Below, piece by piece: positions 7,923 to 16,670 of a DNA stretch of 39,691 nucleotides. The DNA lies in NCBI GenBank assembly GCA_025358885.1, contig JANYHW010000193.1:1-39691 (forward strand), written 5' to 3'. Under the pieces are notes generated by a model. It saw only the letters and a program-made list of their open reading frames with translations. It was not told the origin of the DNA and did not search any database. This DNA comes from Cytophagales bacterium (GTDB lineage Bacteria > Bacteroidota > Bacteroidia > Cytophagales > Cyclobacteriaceae). The stretch's first letter is position 1; each line of letters starts with the position of its first letter. Made by a program: the position numbers and the translations under genes.

Positions 7923-7930
7923 TATCTTTG
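7923..7930 (+). promoter_or_regulatory. -7 element upstream of the 108-aa gene
   Basis: TATCTTTG fits TAnnTTTG and lies 17 nt before the ATG at 7948, just after an A-rich stretch (7905-7921). No TTTG is found at 19-21 nt spacing upstream. Confidence 0.5.
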
Positions 7931-7947
7931 CGCCCGCTAAAATATCC

Positions 7948-8274
7948 ATGAGACGGTTCATCTTCACCCTCATCTGTATATCCTGCATTGGCAGTAATGT
8001 CGCGGGAATGTTTGGCCCTCCTGCTATATCTGTGAATAGATGCATTTGTGCAATCAACGAACATTCGGAAGTTAGCAATGACCCGTTTCTGAAAACAACC
8101 CATTCGGACTTTTTTGATTTCTCCAATAATGTCAGGGATCTTCAGGTGAAGACAAACCATGAACGTTTATTTTTACTGGCCAGATTTGGAGCCCCGATGT
8201 CTGCCTATTTGGCTCATGAGATAACCATTTCCGTTGTCCCGATCTTTCTTTCTCAACAGAGTATTAGAGTCTGA
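7948..8274 (+). CDS. putative small secreted protein (108 aa)
   Basis: The frame from the ATG at 7948 encodes MRRFIFTLICISCIGSNVAG followed by MFGPPAISV and a polar body ending LAHEITISVVPIFLSQQSIR. The N-terminus looks like a signal peptide, with two Arg, a hydrophobic core and small residues at the end. A -7 element lies just upstream, and it is on the strand of its neighbours. The frame extends upstream to 7885, but that part would precede the promoter. No family is recognised. The composition is not strongly biased, so a pseudogene or a fortuitous frame remains possible. Confidence 0.45.
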   Translation: MRRFIFTLICISCIGSNVAGMFGPPAISVNRCICAINEHSEVSNDPFLKTTHSDFFDFSNNVRDLQVKTNHERLFLLARFGAPMSAYLAHEITISVVPIFLSQQSIRV

Positions 8275-8348
8275 ATTATTTTGAATCTATTGACGCTTTG
8301 AGTCGATTTAGCAGATTCTATTAATTTCTTTTTTTTCAAATTTTTGTG

Positions 8349-9557
8349 ATGAAAGTGAACCTGATTTTTTTATTGGCAATCATGTTGCTGTTTAATGGTT
8401 TCTCCTTACTGGCACAGGAAGAACAGGAGCAAGTAGAGAAGACGGAGGTGGATGAACCTGCCGCTGCCGAGAATAGATTTCCCTCAAGGAATCTCCCAGG
8501 GATCCGATTCACGGGATACTTTGATATATTCGGCACCTATCAAACTACAAGACCGCTAAATGGCGAAAATCCGTTCAGCAGCTACCCTTTCCGTGGAAAT
8601 GAATTCGGCATCAGTTATGCCTATGCTCAGGCTAAATATGAAGATTCAAAAATTGTTGGAACAGTTGCGCTTAACATGGGTAATATCGTAGATCTCATGT
8701 ATGAGGAGCAACCCCCGTTACTCAAATTGGTCAGGGAGATGTCAGTCGGCTATAAGTTTACTGAAGAAGTTTGGATTGATGCTGGAATTTTCCCTTCTGT
8801 ATACGGTACAGAATCCTTTATTACAAAAAATAACTTTCACGCCACCCGATCCATCACCGGTGACTTTTCACCCGACTATGAGGAAGGGTTCCGTCTGAAT
8901 TATCATAAAGAATACTGGCAGGCAAAACTGTTGCTGACCAATGGTTGGCAGGTTTTGCAACCAGCTGCCAATTCACGCCGTTCCTTTGGAACCATGTTGG
9001 AATACCACATTCCAGGGAAGCTAAAAGTGAACTGGTCAACCTACAATGGTTTCGTTCAACAACGACCGCCCGTGGATCTGGGTCCTGATGTTCCTTTGAC
9101 ATTCAGACAATTTGATAATATTTTTATTCAGTATTTTGCCGGTCGCTGGTCTTTCCAGTCCGTTCTTGATTTGGGGTGGCAACAAAGCAACGATAAGTCC
9201 AAATGGGAAAAATGGGTAGGGAATGCCAACTCGATCCGTTATAAAATTTCAGATCAGTTTTCCACGGCGCTGAGGTGGGACAGTTACTGGGACCCGACAG
9301 AAAAAGTAATGTTTCCGAGCATGCCAGATAATTACATCAGAGGAACAGGAGATTGGCCCAATACGGTACCGGGAGGATTTCAGGTTGACAGCTTTACCTG
9401 GACATTGGATTTTTCCCCTGTGCAGAATATCCTGTTTAGATTTGAGTCACGAACATATCATTCCCGAACGGGAGTGCCTATATTTCCAGATGGGAACACC
9501 AAAAGGACTGACAATTCATTTGTTTTGATGAGTATGGGATTCTCCTTCGGAAAATAG
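8349..9557 (+). CDS. outer-membrane porin, BBP2/OmpL-like
   Basis: This 402-aa protein has a signal peptide (MKVNLIFLLAIMLLFNGFSL, then LAQ) and a short acidic linker EEQEQVEKTEVDEP. A beta-barrel follows that begins IRFTGYFDIFGTYQTTRP. The order of strands, the segment VWIDAGIFPSVYGTESFITK and the DFSPDYEEGFRL region are those of the putative beta-barrel porin-2 (BBP2, OmpL-like) family in Bacteroidota. The C-terminus ends in a strand closing FVLMSMGFSFGK. It probably forms a general or solute-specific pore; the substrate cannot be read. The ATG at 8349 is preferred to the in-frame GTG just before it. It converges with nhaD, separated by 30 nt. Confidence 0.75.
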   Translation: MKVNLIFLLAIMLLFNGFSLLAQEEQEQVEKTEVDEPAAAENRFPSRNLPGIRFTGYFDIFGTYQTTRPLNGENPFSSYPFRGNEFGISYAYAQAKYEDSKIVGTVALNMGNIVDLMYEEQPPLLKLVREMSVGYKFTEEVWIDAGIFPSVYGTESFITKNNFHATRSITGDFSPDYEEGFRLNYHKEYWQAKLLLTNGWQVLQPAANSRRSFGTMLEYHIPGKLKVNWSTYNGFVQQRPPVDLGPDVPLTFRQFDNIFIQYFAGRWSFQSVLDLGWQQSNDKSKWEKWVGNANSIRYKISDQFSTALRWDSYWDPTEKVMFPSMPDNYIRGTGDWPNTVPGGFQVDSFTWTLDFSPVQNILFRFESRTYHSRTGVPIFPDGNTKRTDNSFVLMSMGFSFGK

Positions 9558-9587
9558 GTATTCGTTAGGTCCTTGATCCTTATCTTA

Positions 9588-10979
9588 TTACGCCGCAAGG
9601 AAATGTTCAATCAAAAGATACGCTCCGCATCCGGCAAAGTAACCCAGCATGGCAATAAGGCTGATTCTTTTCATGTACCAAATGAAGTCGATCTTCTCCA
9701 TCCCCATAACGGCCACACCGGCTGCTGAGCCAATGATCAGGATACTGCCGCCGGTACCTGCGCAATAGGCGAGGTATTCCCAGATAAAGTGATCCATGGG
9801 GTATACATCAAGGCTGTACATGCCCATGCTGGCAGCTACAAGGGGCACGTTGTCGATAACTGCTGACAGCAAGCCAATAAGGGTCACGATGATGGGCTGG
9901 CTGCCCACGGTGGCATCAAGCCACTCGGCAAAATGATGAAGGGTTGTCATGGCTTCAAGGGCACCAACTGCCAGCAATATTCCCAGGAAGAAAAGTACAC
10001 TGGAGGTATCAATCCGCTGCAAGGCTCCTGCGGCGGTATAGGGTTTGCGAAGGGCTTCGTCTGCATGGGGATTGATCATCTCGGAGACAACCCATAGTAC
10101 ACCAAGGCCCAATAACATTCCTATAAATGGCGGAAGGTGGGTTACGGTTTTGAATACAGGAACGAAAATGAGTGCACCTATTCCGAGGAAGAGCATTACT
10201 GAACTGCCTTTGATTTTTTCATGACCGTATCCAACGTTTTCGTGTTCCGGGTTTGGTGTTTGGCCAAGTGTGCCTTTCAACGTAAAGGTCAGGTAAACCA
10301 GGGGGACCAGCATGCACAGCACACTTGGAATAAACAGTACCTTCATTATACTGGCTGTAGAGATCTGGCCTCCGATCCACAACATGGTGGTGGTCACGTC
10401 TCCAATGGGAGTCCATGCGCCGCCGGCATTGGCTGCAATGACGATCATGCCCGCAAAGAACATTCTCATTTCTTTTTCGGGTATGAGTTTTCTAATCAAG
10501 GACACCATGACAATGGAAGTAGTCAGGTTGTCCAGAATGGATGACAAGAAAAAGGTGACCCAGCAAACCAGCCATAGAAGTTTTACGGGGCTCTTCGTCT
10601 GTATCCTGTCGGTGATGAGCCTGAATCCCTGGTACGCATCGACCAATTCCACAATAGTCATGGCGCCTAACAAGAAAAACAGGATCGAAGAAATTTCTGC
10701 GAGGTGATGGGCCAATGCCGAGCCAACAAATTCGTGGTATTGATCTATAAGGGTCAGCGCGCCAAATTGATCTGGATTTAGTTCGATTTTCAATGTTTCA
10801 AGGAAATGGGTAAATTCTTTTCCCTGCAGCACACCATCAGAAGGTGAGGACATGATGAATAATGTCCAACAGAGAACACCGGTAAGAAGGGCAGAGGCAG
10901 TCTTGTTAACCTTTATCGGGTGCTCTAATGCGATGGCCAGATAGCCCACCACAAAAACCAGGATGATGATGACTTCCAT
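9588..10979 (-). CDS. nhaD: NhaD-type Na+/H+ antiporter
   Basis: NhaD exchanges cytoplasmic Na+ (or Li+) for external H+ and supports salt and pH homeostasis at the inner membrane. The 463-aa protein has about 11-13 hydrophobic segments of the ion transporter (CitMHS-like) fold. Conserved stretches are FFLGAMTIVELVDAYQGF, FFLSSILDNLTTSIVMVSLI, and AANAGGAWTPIGDVTTTMLW, which contains the charged-in-membrane GD motif. A second-half repeat contains GLLSAVIDNVPLVAASMGMY and CAGTGGSILIIGSAAGVAVM. These paired DN-containing motifs are characteristic of NhaD rather than NhaA or NhaB. It appears monocistronic, and no clear -7 box is seen in 10980-11137. Confidence 0.9.
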   Translation of the reverse strand: MEVIIILVFVVGYLAIALEHPIKVNKTASALLTGVLCWTLFIMSSPSDGVLQGKEFTHFLETLKIELNPDQFGALTLIDQYHEFVGSALAHHLAEISSILFFLLGAMTIVELVDAYQGFRLITDRIQTKSPVKLLWLVCWVTFFLSSILDNLTTSIVMVSLIRKLIPEKEMRMFFAGMIVIAANAGGAWTPIGDVTTTMLWIGGQISTASIMKVLFIPSVLCMLVPLVYLTFTLKGTLGQTPNPEHENVGYGHEKIKGSSVMLFLGIGALIFVPVFKTVTHLPPFIGMLLGLGVLWVVSEMINPHADEALRKPYTAAGALQRIDTSSVLFFLGILLAVGALEAMTTLHHFAEWLDATVGSQPIIVTLIGLLSAVIDNVPLVAASMGMYSLDVYPMDHFIWEYLAYCAGTGGSILIIGSAAGVAVMGMEKIDFIWYMKRISLIAMLGYFAGCGAYLLIEHFLAA

Positions 10980-11137
10980 AGAATGCGTTTAGGTCGCAAG
11001 TAAATATATGCGAAAAAATGCTTTTTGAAAGTCCGAAAACAGATAATTATGGGTGAAAATCTTACGCCCGTTGCCCAACAGAATTGTGGATTCTATGCTA
11101 TGAAGTCACATAAAACGAAAAGCAATTAAAATCAGGA

Positions 11138-12463
11138 CTATTCACCCAGATTGAAAAGGCCCTGGTTTAGCAACCGAAGTGACTTTTCCTTCTGGTTGGT
11201 TTCTACAAGAATGGAGATATTGTTGTGACTTCCACCATAGGAAACCATACGTACCGGCACATCGCCGAGGGATTGAAATACATCTGCAAGCACACGTTTC
11301 TTTTCAGCCAGCTTGTTGCCGACAATACAGATTATCGTTTGGTGTTTGTCTACTTCAATGGTTCCAAAATGCTGAAGTTCGCTGATGATCTTGTCCAGGT
11401 GACTTTCATCATCAACGGTCACCGACACCGCCACCTCGGAGGTGGAAATCATGTCGATGGGTGTTTTATACTTTTCGAATATCTCAAATACGCGCCTCAG
11501 GAAACCAAAGGCAAGCAACATCCGGGAGGATTTGATGTTGATGGCGATGATGTTGTCTTTGGCCGCAATGGCTTTGAACTCACCCCGTGTTCCTTTGTCG
11601 CTGATTAAGGTGCCCGGTGCCTTTTCATCCATGGTGTTCTTTAACCGGACGGGCACACCGTATTTCTGTGCCGGGACAATGGTGGATGGGTGCAATATCT
11701 TCGCGCCAAAATAGGCAAGCTCCGATGCCTCGTCGAAGGTAAGTTCAGCGATAGGCTGTGTCTTTTTCACTACGCGGGGATCATTGTTGTGCATGCCATC
11801 AATGTCGGTCCAAATCTGGATCTCTTCAGCCCGAATGGCGGCGCCAATCAGGGAGGCTGTATAGTCGCTTCCGCCGCGTTTCAGGTTGTCTATCTCGTTG
11901 TGATGGTTGCGGCAGATATAGCCTTGTGTAACCAGAATATCCACCTGGCTCATGGAAGGCAGAAGTGCTTTTAATCGTTCACTGATTTTCTCCAGTTCCG
12001 GTTCCTGGTTCTCATCAATGGACATAAAATGGAGGGCGGGCAGGAGCCGCGACTCAACTTTCCTTTCGCGCAGGTGGTAATAAAAAAATTCTGTGGACGC
12101 CAATTCACCTTGTGCCAGCAATTCCCGGTAGCTCCTGTCGTCAAATGCACCGGCAGCGAGGAGACGAATCAGACTGAAGTACCGGCTTACAATGTCTTGC
12201 CCGATGGCCAGGTATTCTGAGGATGTGAACAGGACTCCCGCATATTGCTGATAGTGTTTTTCCAACAGGCCAATCTCGTCGTCGGCTTCTTTTTTCTTTC
12301 CGGTCAACAGGAATTCGCCGATCCGCACCAGCATATTGGTTGTACCACTCAGCGCGGAGAGGACTACAATTTTTTTTCCAGCAGCTCCAATCACCAGGTC
12401 AGCCACTTTGATCAGGCGATCGGGTTTGCCAACGGATGTCCCGCCAAATTTTAAAACCTGCAT
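11138..12463 (-). CDS. lysC: monofunctional aspartate kinase
   Basis: The enzyme phosphorylates L-aspartate, committing carbon to lysine, threonine, methionine and diaminopimelate. The 441-aa protein starts MQVLKFGGTSVGKPDRLIKV, with the KFGGTSV ATP/aspartate motif. It has SALSGTTNMLVRIGEFL and the GGSDYTASLIGAAIRAEEIQ plus WTDIDGMHNNDPR signature of the amino-acid kinase fold. The C-terminal part (about 300-441) holds two ACT-type regulatory domains (INIKSSRMLLAFGFLRRVFE and ICIVGNKLAEKKR), implying feedback control. No fused homoserine dehydrogenase is present. The gene stands alone. Its leader has a -7 element at 12504-12511 and a short inverted repeat at 12477-12492. The allosteric effector cannot be read, so the symbol is provisional. 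Confidence 0.9.
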   Translation of the reverse strand: MQVLKFGGTSVGKPDRLIKVADLVIGAAGKKIVVLSALSGTTNMLVRIGEFLLTGKKKEADDEIGLLEKHYQQYAGVLFTSSEYLAIGQDIVSRYFSLIRLLAAGAFDDRSYRELLAQGELASTEFFYYHLRERKVESRLLPALHFMSIDENQEPELEKISERLKALLPSMSQVDILVTQGYICRNHHNEIDNLKRGGSDYTASLIGAAIRAEEIQIWTDIDGMHNNDPRVVKKTQPIAELTFDEASELAYFGAKILHPSTIVPAQKYGVPVRLKNTMDEKAPGTLISDKGTRGEFKAIAAKDNIIAINIKSSRMLLAFGFLRRVFEIFEKYKTPIDMISTSEVAVSVTVDDESHLDKIISELQHFGTIEVDKHQTIICIVGNKLAEKKRVLADVFQSLGDVPVRMVSYGGSHNNISILVETNQKEKSLRLLNQGLFNLGE

Positions 12464-12503
12464 AGCATTTACTTTTCCACTTCAAGAAGTGGTATAAGGG
12501 CAG

Positions 12504-12511
12504 CAAAGATA
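12504..12511 (-). promoter_or_regulatory. -7 element of the aspartate kinase gene
   Basis: TATCTTTG on the minus strand fits TAnnTTTG, 40 nt upstream of the ATG at 12463. A good -33 was not seen at standard spacing. Confidence 0.5.
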
Positions 12512-12610
12512 AATCATTGATTGAAACAGCCTAGCAGGCAGTAGGTTAACTGATGGCGATGCGAATTGCATCCGATTGCGCAATGAATTCCTTGAATCTG
12601 GATTCGCTAT

Positions 12611-12650
12611 AAACAATAAAGCACAGTACGGGACTGTGCCTTATTGTTTT
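12611..12650 (-). terminator. dnaK terminator
   Basis: An inverted repeat of about 17 bp per arm (AACAATAA and GCACAGT arms, one internal mismatch, loop ACGGG) lies 30 nt beyond the dnaK stop. On the minus strand the GC-rich stem is followed by TTTATTGTTT, giving a rho-independent terminator. Its symmetry with A/T arms means it could also act from the other side. Confidence 0.85.
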
Positions 12651-12679
12651 AGTTACACTCCAAACGGAGGTCTGATTTA

Positions 12680-14611
12680 TCACTTCTTCACTTCTTCGTA
12701 CTCCACATCTGTGGCGTCACCTGAACCACCGGAGGTGCCTCCACCTGTGGCCGCATCACCTGTACCTCCACCCGCCTGTGGTCCTGCGCCAGCGCCTGCG
12801 GCCGATGAGGCCGCATACATTTCTTGAGACGCGGCCTGCCAGGCGGCGTTCAGTGCTGTCATGGCATTGTCAATTCCTGTGAGATCCTGGGCCTTGTGGG
12901 CTTCCTTGAGCTTTTCAAAAGCACCGCTAATGGCACCCTTATTTGCATCAGAAAGCTTGTCTCCATATTCCTTCAGTTGTTTCTCGGTCTGGAATATCAA
13001 TGAGTCAGCCTGGTTAATCTTCTCTATCTTTTCCTTCTCTTTCTTGTCAGCCTCAGCATTGATCTGAGCTTCCTCTTTCATTTTCTTGATCTCGGCGTCG
13101 GTCAGGCCTGAAGATGCTTCAATGCGGATCTTCTGCTCTTTGCCGGTGCCCTTGTCTTTGGCGGAAACATGCAGGATTCCATTAGCGTCAATATCAAATA
13201 CGACTTCAATCTGTGGAACTCCGCGCGGGGCGGGAGGAATACCATCCAGGTGGAATCGCCCAATGGTGCGGTTGTCTTTTGCCAGGGGGCGTTCTCCCTG
13301 CAATACGTGAATCTCTACAGAGGGCTGATTGTCGGAAGCCGTGGAAAACACTTCTGATTTCTTCGAAGGAATGGTCGTGTTGGACTCGATCAGCCGTGTC
13401 ATCACACCGCCCATGGTTTCGATACCGAGCGAAAGCGGCGTAACATCCAGCAGGAGTACATCTTTAACTTCGCCGGTGAGTACACCACCCTGAATGGCGG
13501 CGCCTACAGCAACAACTTCATCAGGGTTCACACCCTTCGAAGGCTTCTTGCCAAAAAATTTCTCCACTTCTTCCTGGATACGCGGAATTCGGGTTGATCC
13601 GCCTACGAGGATTACCTCATCGATTTGTCCGACAGAAATGCCGGAATCGGCCACAGCCTTGCGGCAAGGTTCCAGTGTTCTCTTGATCAGGTCGTCACAC
13701 AATTGTTCAAACTTTGCACGACTCAGTTTTCTTACAAGGTGTTCGGGCACACCGTCTACTGAAGTGATATAGGGAAGGTTGATCTCGGTTTCTTGCGAGC
13801 TCGACAATTCTATTTTTGCTTTTTCGGCAGCCTCCTTAAGTCTTTGGAGTGCCATCGGATCTTTTCTCAGGTCGATGTTTTTTTCTGACTTGAATTCATC
13901 GGCGAGCCAATTCATGATGCGCATATCAAAGTCGTCTCCGCCCAGGTGCACATCACCATTGGTAGACTTCACTTCGAATACACCGTCACCCAATTCCAGG
14001 ACGGAAATATCGAAGGTACCACCACCGAGGTCGTACACTGCAATTTTCATGTCCTTGTTCTTCTTGTCAAGTCCGTAAGCAAGGGCAGCTGCCGTGGGTT
14101 CGTTAATGATGCGTTTTACATCGAGGCCCGCAATCTGTCCGGCTTCTTTTGTAGCCTGTCTTTCTGCATCGTTGAAATAGGCAGGTACGGTAATCACCGC
14201 TTCGGTTACAGTTGTGCCGAGATAATCTTCGGCTGTGCTCTTCATTTTCTGGAGGATCATTGCTGAGATCTCCTGTGCGGTATAGAGACGGTCGCCAATG
14301 CGCACGCGCACGGTATCATTTGTGCCACTCTCCACACCGTAGCTAACCATCTTCATTTCACCACTTACTTCCTTGAATTTCTTCCCCATGAATCGCTTGA
14401 TGGATTGCACGGTATTTTTTGGGTTGGTGATGGCCTGACGTTTGGCAGGGTCTCCTACTTTGCGTTCCCCTTTTCCATTGTCCAGGAAACCAACGATGGA
14501 AGGTGTAGTCCTGCGCCCTTCACTGTTGGCAATGACCACCGGTTCAGAGCCTTCCATAACGGCCACGCACGAGTTGGTGGTACCCAAGTCTATTCCAATG
14601 ATTTTTCCCAT
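12680..14611 (-). CDS. dnaK: Hsp70 chaperone DnaK
   Basis: The 643-aa protein is a full-length cytoplasmic Hsp70. It starts [20 protein letters not shown] with the phosphate-1 motif, followed by [40 protein letters not shown] and [20 protein letters not shown]. The linker [20 protein letters not shown] and the substrate-binding beta domain ([20 protein letters not shown]) come next. The tail is rich in Gly and Ala, ending [12 protein letters not shown], where EEVKK resembles the usual acidic C-terminal motif. Its partners grpE and dnaJ lie separately at 30726-32466. No -7 element was recognised in the 192-nt upstream gap 14612-14803, which may suggest control by an alternative heat-shock promoter, though that is inference. 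Confidence 0.97.
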   Translation of the reverse strand: MGKIIGIDLGTTNSCVAVMEGSEPVVIANSEGRRTTPSIVGFLDNGKGERKVGDPAKRQAITNPKNTVQSIKRFMGKKFKEVSGEMKMVSYGVESGTNDTVRVRIGDRLYTAQEISAMILQKMKSTAEDYLGTTVTEAVITVPAYFNDAERQATKEAGQIAGLDVKRIINEPTAAALAYGLDKKNKDMKIAVYDLGGGTFDISVLELGDGVFEVKSTNGDVHLGGDDFDMRIMNWLADEFKSEKNIDLRKDPMALQRLKEAAEKAKIELSSSQETEINLPYITSVDGVPEHLVRKLSRAKFEQLCDDLIKRTLEPCRKAVADSGISVGQIDEVILVGGSTRIPRIQEEVEKFFGKKPSKGVNPDEVVAVGAAIQGGVLTGEVKDVLLLDVTPLSLGIETMGGVMTRLIESNTTIPSKKSEVFSTASDNQPSVEIHVLQGERPLAKDNRTIGRFHLDGIPPAPRGVPQIEVVFDIDANGILHVSAKDKGTGKEQKIRIEASSGLTDAEIKKMKEEAQINAEADKKEKEKIEKINQADSLIFQTEKQLKEYGDKLSDANKGAISGAFEKLKEAHKAQDLTGIDNAMTALNAAWQAASQEMYAASSAAGAGAGPQAGGGTGDAATGGGTSGGSGDATDVEYEEVKK

Positions 14612-14803
14612 GATATTTTCAGTTTTCTTGTTTCGGATTCAATATTCTTCTACACCTGTCAATGGTTATGCCAAGAGGGTTTTAGGGAGTAAAAGTGACA
14701 GAGTGGCAGAAAAAAGACCTATTGGTCCACATGGCCAGCGGTAAATGGCGGTTTAGGACCTTACATGATTATGCAGGCTGTTCAGCAAAGAAGTTGTATC
14801 TGG

Positions 14804-15826
14804 TTACTTCTTCCTGCAGCCATCCAGGATCATTGTCTTGAATTGGCTGTCGCTCTTGAGCATGGTAAAGAATTCGCCAAGGTAATCCTTCATGTCTTTC
14901 ATATCCTTTGGCGTGAAATCCTTTTGGAAGCTGTCCACAACAGCCAGCAGCGTGGGCTCAAGGCTGATGTATTCTTTCCGTATAAATTGTGTGACAGGCT
15001 CTTTACGGCAGAAGCCCCTGTACAGCCGCTCGCGTACATTGGCGATGCCTAACTCCTGGCTTACTTCGGCGTAGGGTGGATTGACGAACCCCGACATATC
15101 GAAATCATAAGCCAACGGGATATACTTCTTTGGCTCCTGAAAGATCACCTTGGCATTGTGTAAAAAGGTAGTAGACCAATCGGTATTGGCCACCATCAGC
15201 TGAAAGAAGTCGTGACGCAGCGCCGCCGTATCATTCAACCCCAGTGGGTGCAGGTTCAGGTTTTCCATCACCTTGGCGTGATGGCGCTTGGCTACCAGGT
15301 TGTCATCCTCTATAAAAAATGAAGTCAGCTGAAAGTTCTTGTTCTTTTTGCCGTCCGATTCTGTGAAATCCAGGTTTGCCAGCCGGGTGCTAAAATAGTA
15401 GGGACTGATTTTTTCATACATCTTGTAGCATACAAATTCCCGCGACACCAAAGGATTTTTGCCATCATTGTTCTGGCAGGGCATCACGAGTTTAAGACTT
15501 TTGTTCCCATCTACGAATGTGCCCTTCCCATCTGATTTGCTGATTTTGATCTTGATGGGAGCGAAGTAGCAATTCTTTCTGCGGAAGATGCCTCTGGCCC
15601 GCACACTGATCTTGATGGAGTCCCAACCACCAGCCGCATTTTTGGTGTAAAGTGCAGAGGGCAGATAAGTTGAATCGTTGGTTTTCTTTTTAATATCTTT
15701 GATTGAGACCTTAAGCTTTAAGTCCAATGGCTTTTGGTCACTGAACAAAGCAGTGACATCGGATTTCTGGGCACTCAATTGGAGTGACAGCAGTGCGAAC
15801 AAAAGAATGGATAGCAGCTTTTTCAT
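14804..15826 (-). CDS. secreted CotH-like protein
   Basis: This 340-aa protein has a signal peptide MKKLLSILLFALLSLQLSAQ. The mature protein has the order of motifs seen in CotH-type kinase-fold proteins. First is an RxRG segment (VRARGIFRRKNCYFAPIKIK), then KSLKLVMPCQN, a REFVCYKMYE helix, an FFIEDDNLVAKRH segment, NTDWSTTFLHNAKVIF and the acidic motif YIPLAYDFDMSGFVN. CotH proteins phosphorylate secreted proteins in sporulating Bacillus, but relatives in Bacteroidota are uncharacterised and activity here is not shown. The conserved N/D residues of NTDW and YDFD are present. The protein is likely periplasmic or surface. It lies upstream of dnaK on the same strand but 192 nt away, so it is probably separate. 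Confidence 0.55.
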   Translation of the reverse strand: MKKLLSILLFALLSLQLSAQKSDVTALFSDQKPLDLKLKVSIKDIKKKTNDSTYLPSALYTKNAAGGWDSIKISVRARGIFRRKNCYFAPIKIKISKSDGKGTFVDGNKSLKLVMPCQNNDGKNPLVSREFVCYKMYEKISPYYFSTRLANLDFTESDGKKNKNFQLTSFFIEDDNLVAKRHHAKVMENLNLHPLGLNDTAALRHDFFQLMVANTDWSTTFLHNAKVIFQEPKKYIPLAYDFDMSGFVNPPYAEVSQELGIANVRERLYRGFCRKEPVTQFIRKEYISLEPTLLAVVDSFQKDFTPKDMKDMKDYLGEFFTMLKSDSQFKTMILDGCRKK

Positions 15827-15859
15827 AGAAGTACTTTATTTTGTCGGTAACCTGAACGA

Positions 15860-16603
15860 ATGCATATGAGAAAATATCTACAGATCATAAATATCAGGAC
15901 TTTTCAAGTTTTATTGATCTGCTTGGCCACTTCTTTTTTTGTTATTCAGTATGATATCAAATATAACTACGATCTCACTGTCATCAGCATCGCCATCATT
16001 TTTCCCCTTGTATTCACCATCAGGGCCGCATTCAGGCGAAGAGAGAAGGCCTTGGAGCACTTGAGCCGATTTAAGGCCAGCCTGCAAATCGTCCATTACT
16101 GCTTCCAACGAAGCAAGAAACTGGAGGAAGCGAAAAAGATGGCTGTTAAGGAGAATCTGGCCAGGATATCAGAGGCTCTTCATATCCTGCTCTCAAAGCA
16201 TACACAGGACCAGACTGAATTGCGAATCAATCTCACGGCCGTATTCCAGTTTATTCAGGACAACAAAGAGGAGGTTTCATCATCAGAAGCGATGAAGATT
16301 TTCCGGTTCATGAAAGATGTGCATACTTCAACAGAGAATATTCTGGCCATTGATACCCACCGCACACCCATTAGCCTTAGGGCCTATTGCCGGGTTTTCA
16401 TTTATTTCTTCCCTTTGATCTACACCCCCGCCCTGCTTCACCGTCTCGAGCACCATACGCCAGACTGGGTCGTGTATTCCCTCAGTATGATTACCGGGTT
16501 CATCCTTATTTCCTTGTTTAATGTACAGGATGAAATGGAACATCCGTTTGACCAGCACGGACTGGATGATATACAGCTGGATGGGTTCAAGTTCACAGGC
16601 TAA
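15860..16603 (+). CDS. four-helix membrane protein with bestrophin-like C-terminal motif
   Basis: The 247-aa protein begins MHMRKYLQIINIRTFQVLLI. It has two hydrophobic segments near residues 15-52, a long polar helical stretch (about 55-165, rich in Lys and Glu), two more hydrophobic segments (about 170-195 and 205-222), and a C-terminal tail. The ends of the tail, LFNVQDEMEHPFDQHGLDDI, resemble the NPF-acidic tail of bestrophin anion channels, and the 2+2 helix spacing is compatible. It is shorter than typical bestrophins (about 290-300 aa), so the homology is uncertain. An in-frame ATG at 15866 is an equally good start. It diverges from the CotH-like gene. Confidence 0.6.
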   Translation: MHMRKYLQIINIRTFQVLLICLATSFFVIQYDIKYNYDLTVISIAIIFPLVFTIRAAFRRREKALEHLSRFKASLQIVHYCFQRSKKLEEAKKMAVKENLARISEALHILLSKHTQDQTELRINLTAVFQFIQDNKEEVSSSEAMKIFRFMKDVHTSTENILAIDTHRTPISLRAYCRVFIYFFPLIYTPALLHRLEHHTPDWVVYSLSMITGFILISLFNVQDEMEHPFDQHGLDDIQLDGFKFTG

Positions 16604-16646
16604 CGGGTAACTGAAAAGGAGATGAAGTTATTCGCCTGCGAATCTT

Positions 16647-16654
16647 TAGATTTG
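16647..16654 (+). promoter_or_regulatory. -7 element of prfC
   Basis: TAGATTTG fits TAnnTTTG and lies 16 nt before the prfC ATG, predicting a leader of about a dozen nucleotides. No convincing -33 element. Confidence 0.5.
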
Positions 16655-16670
16655 CGGCTTATTTTTTTAC

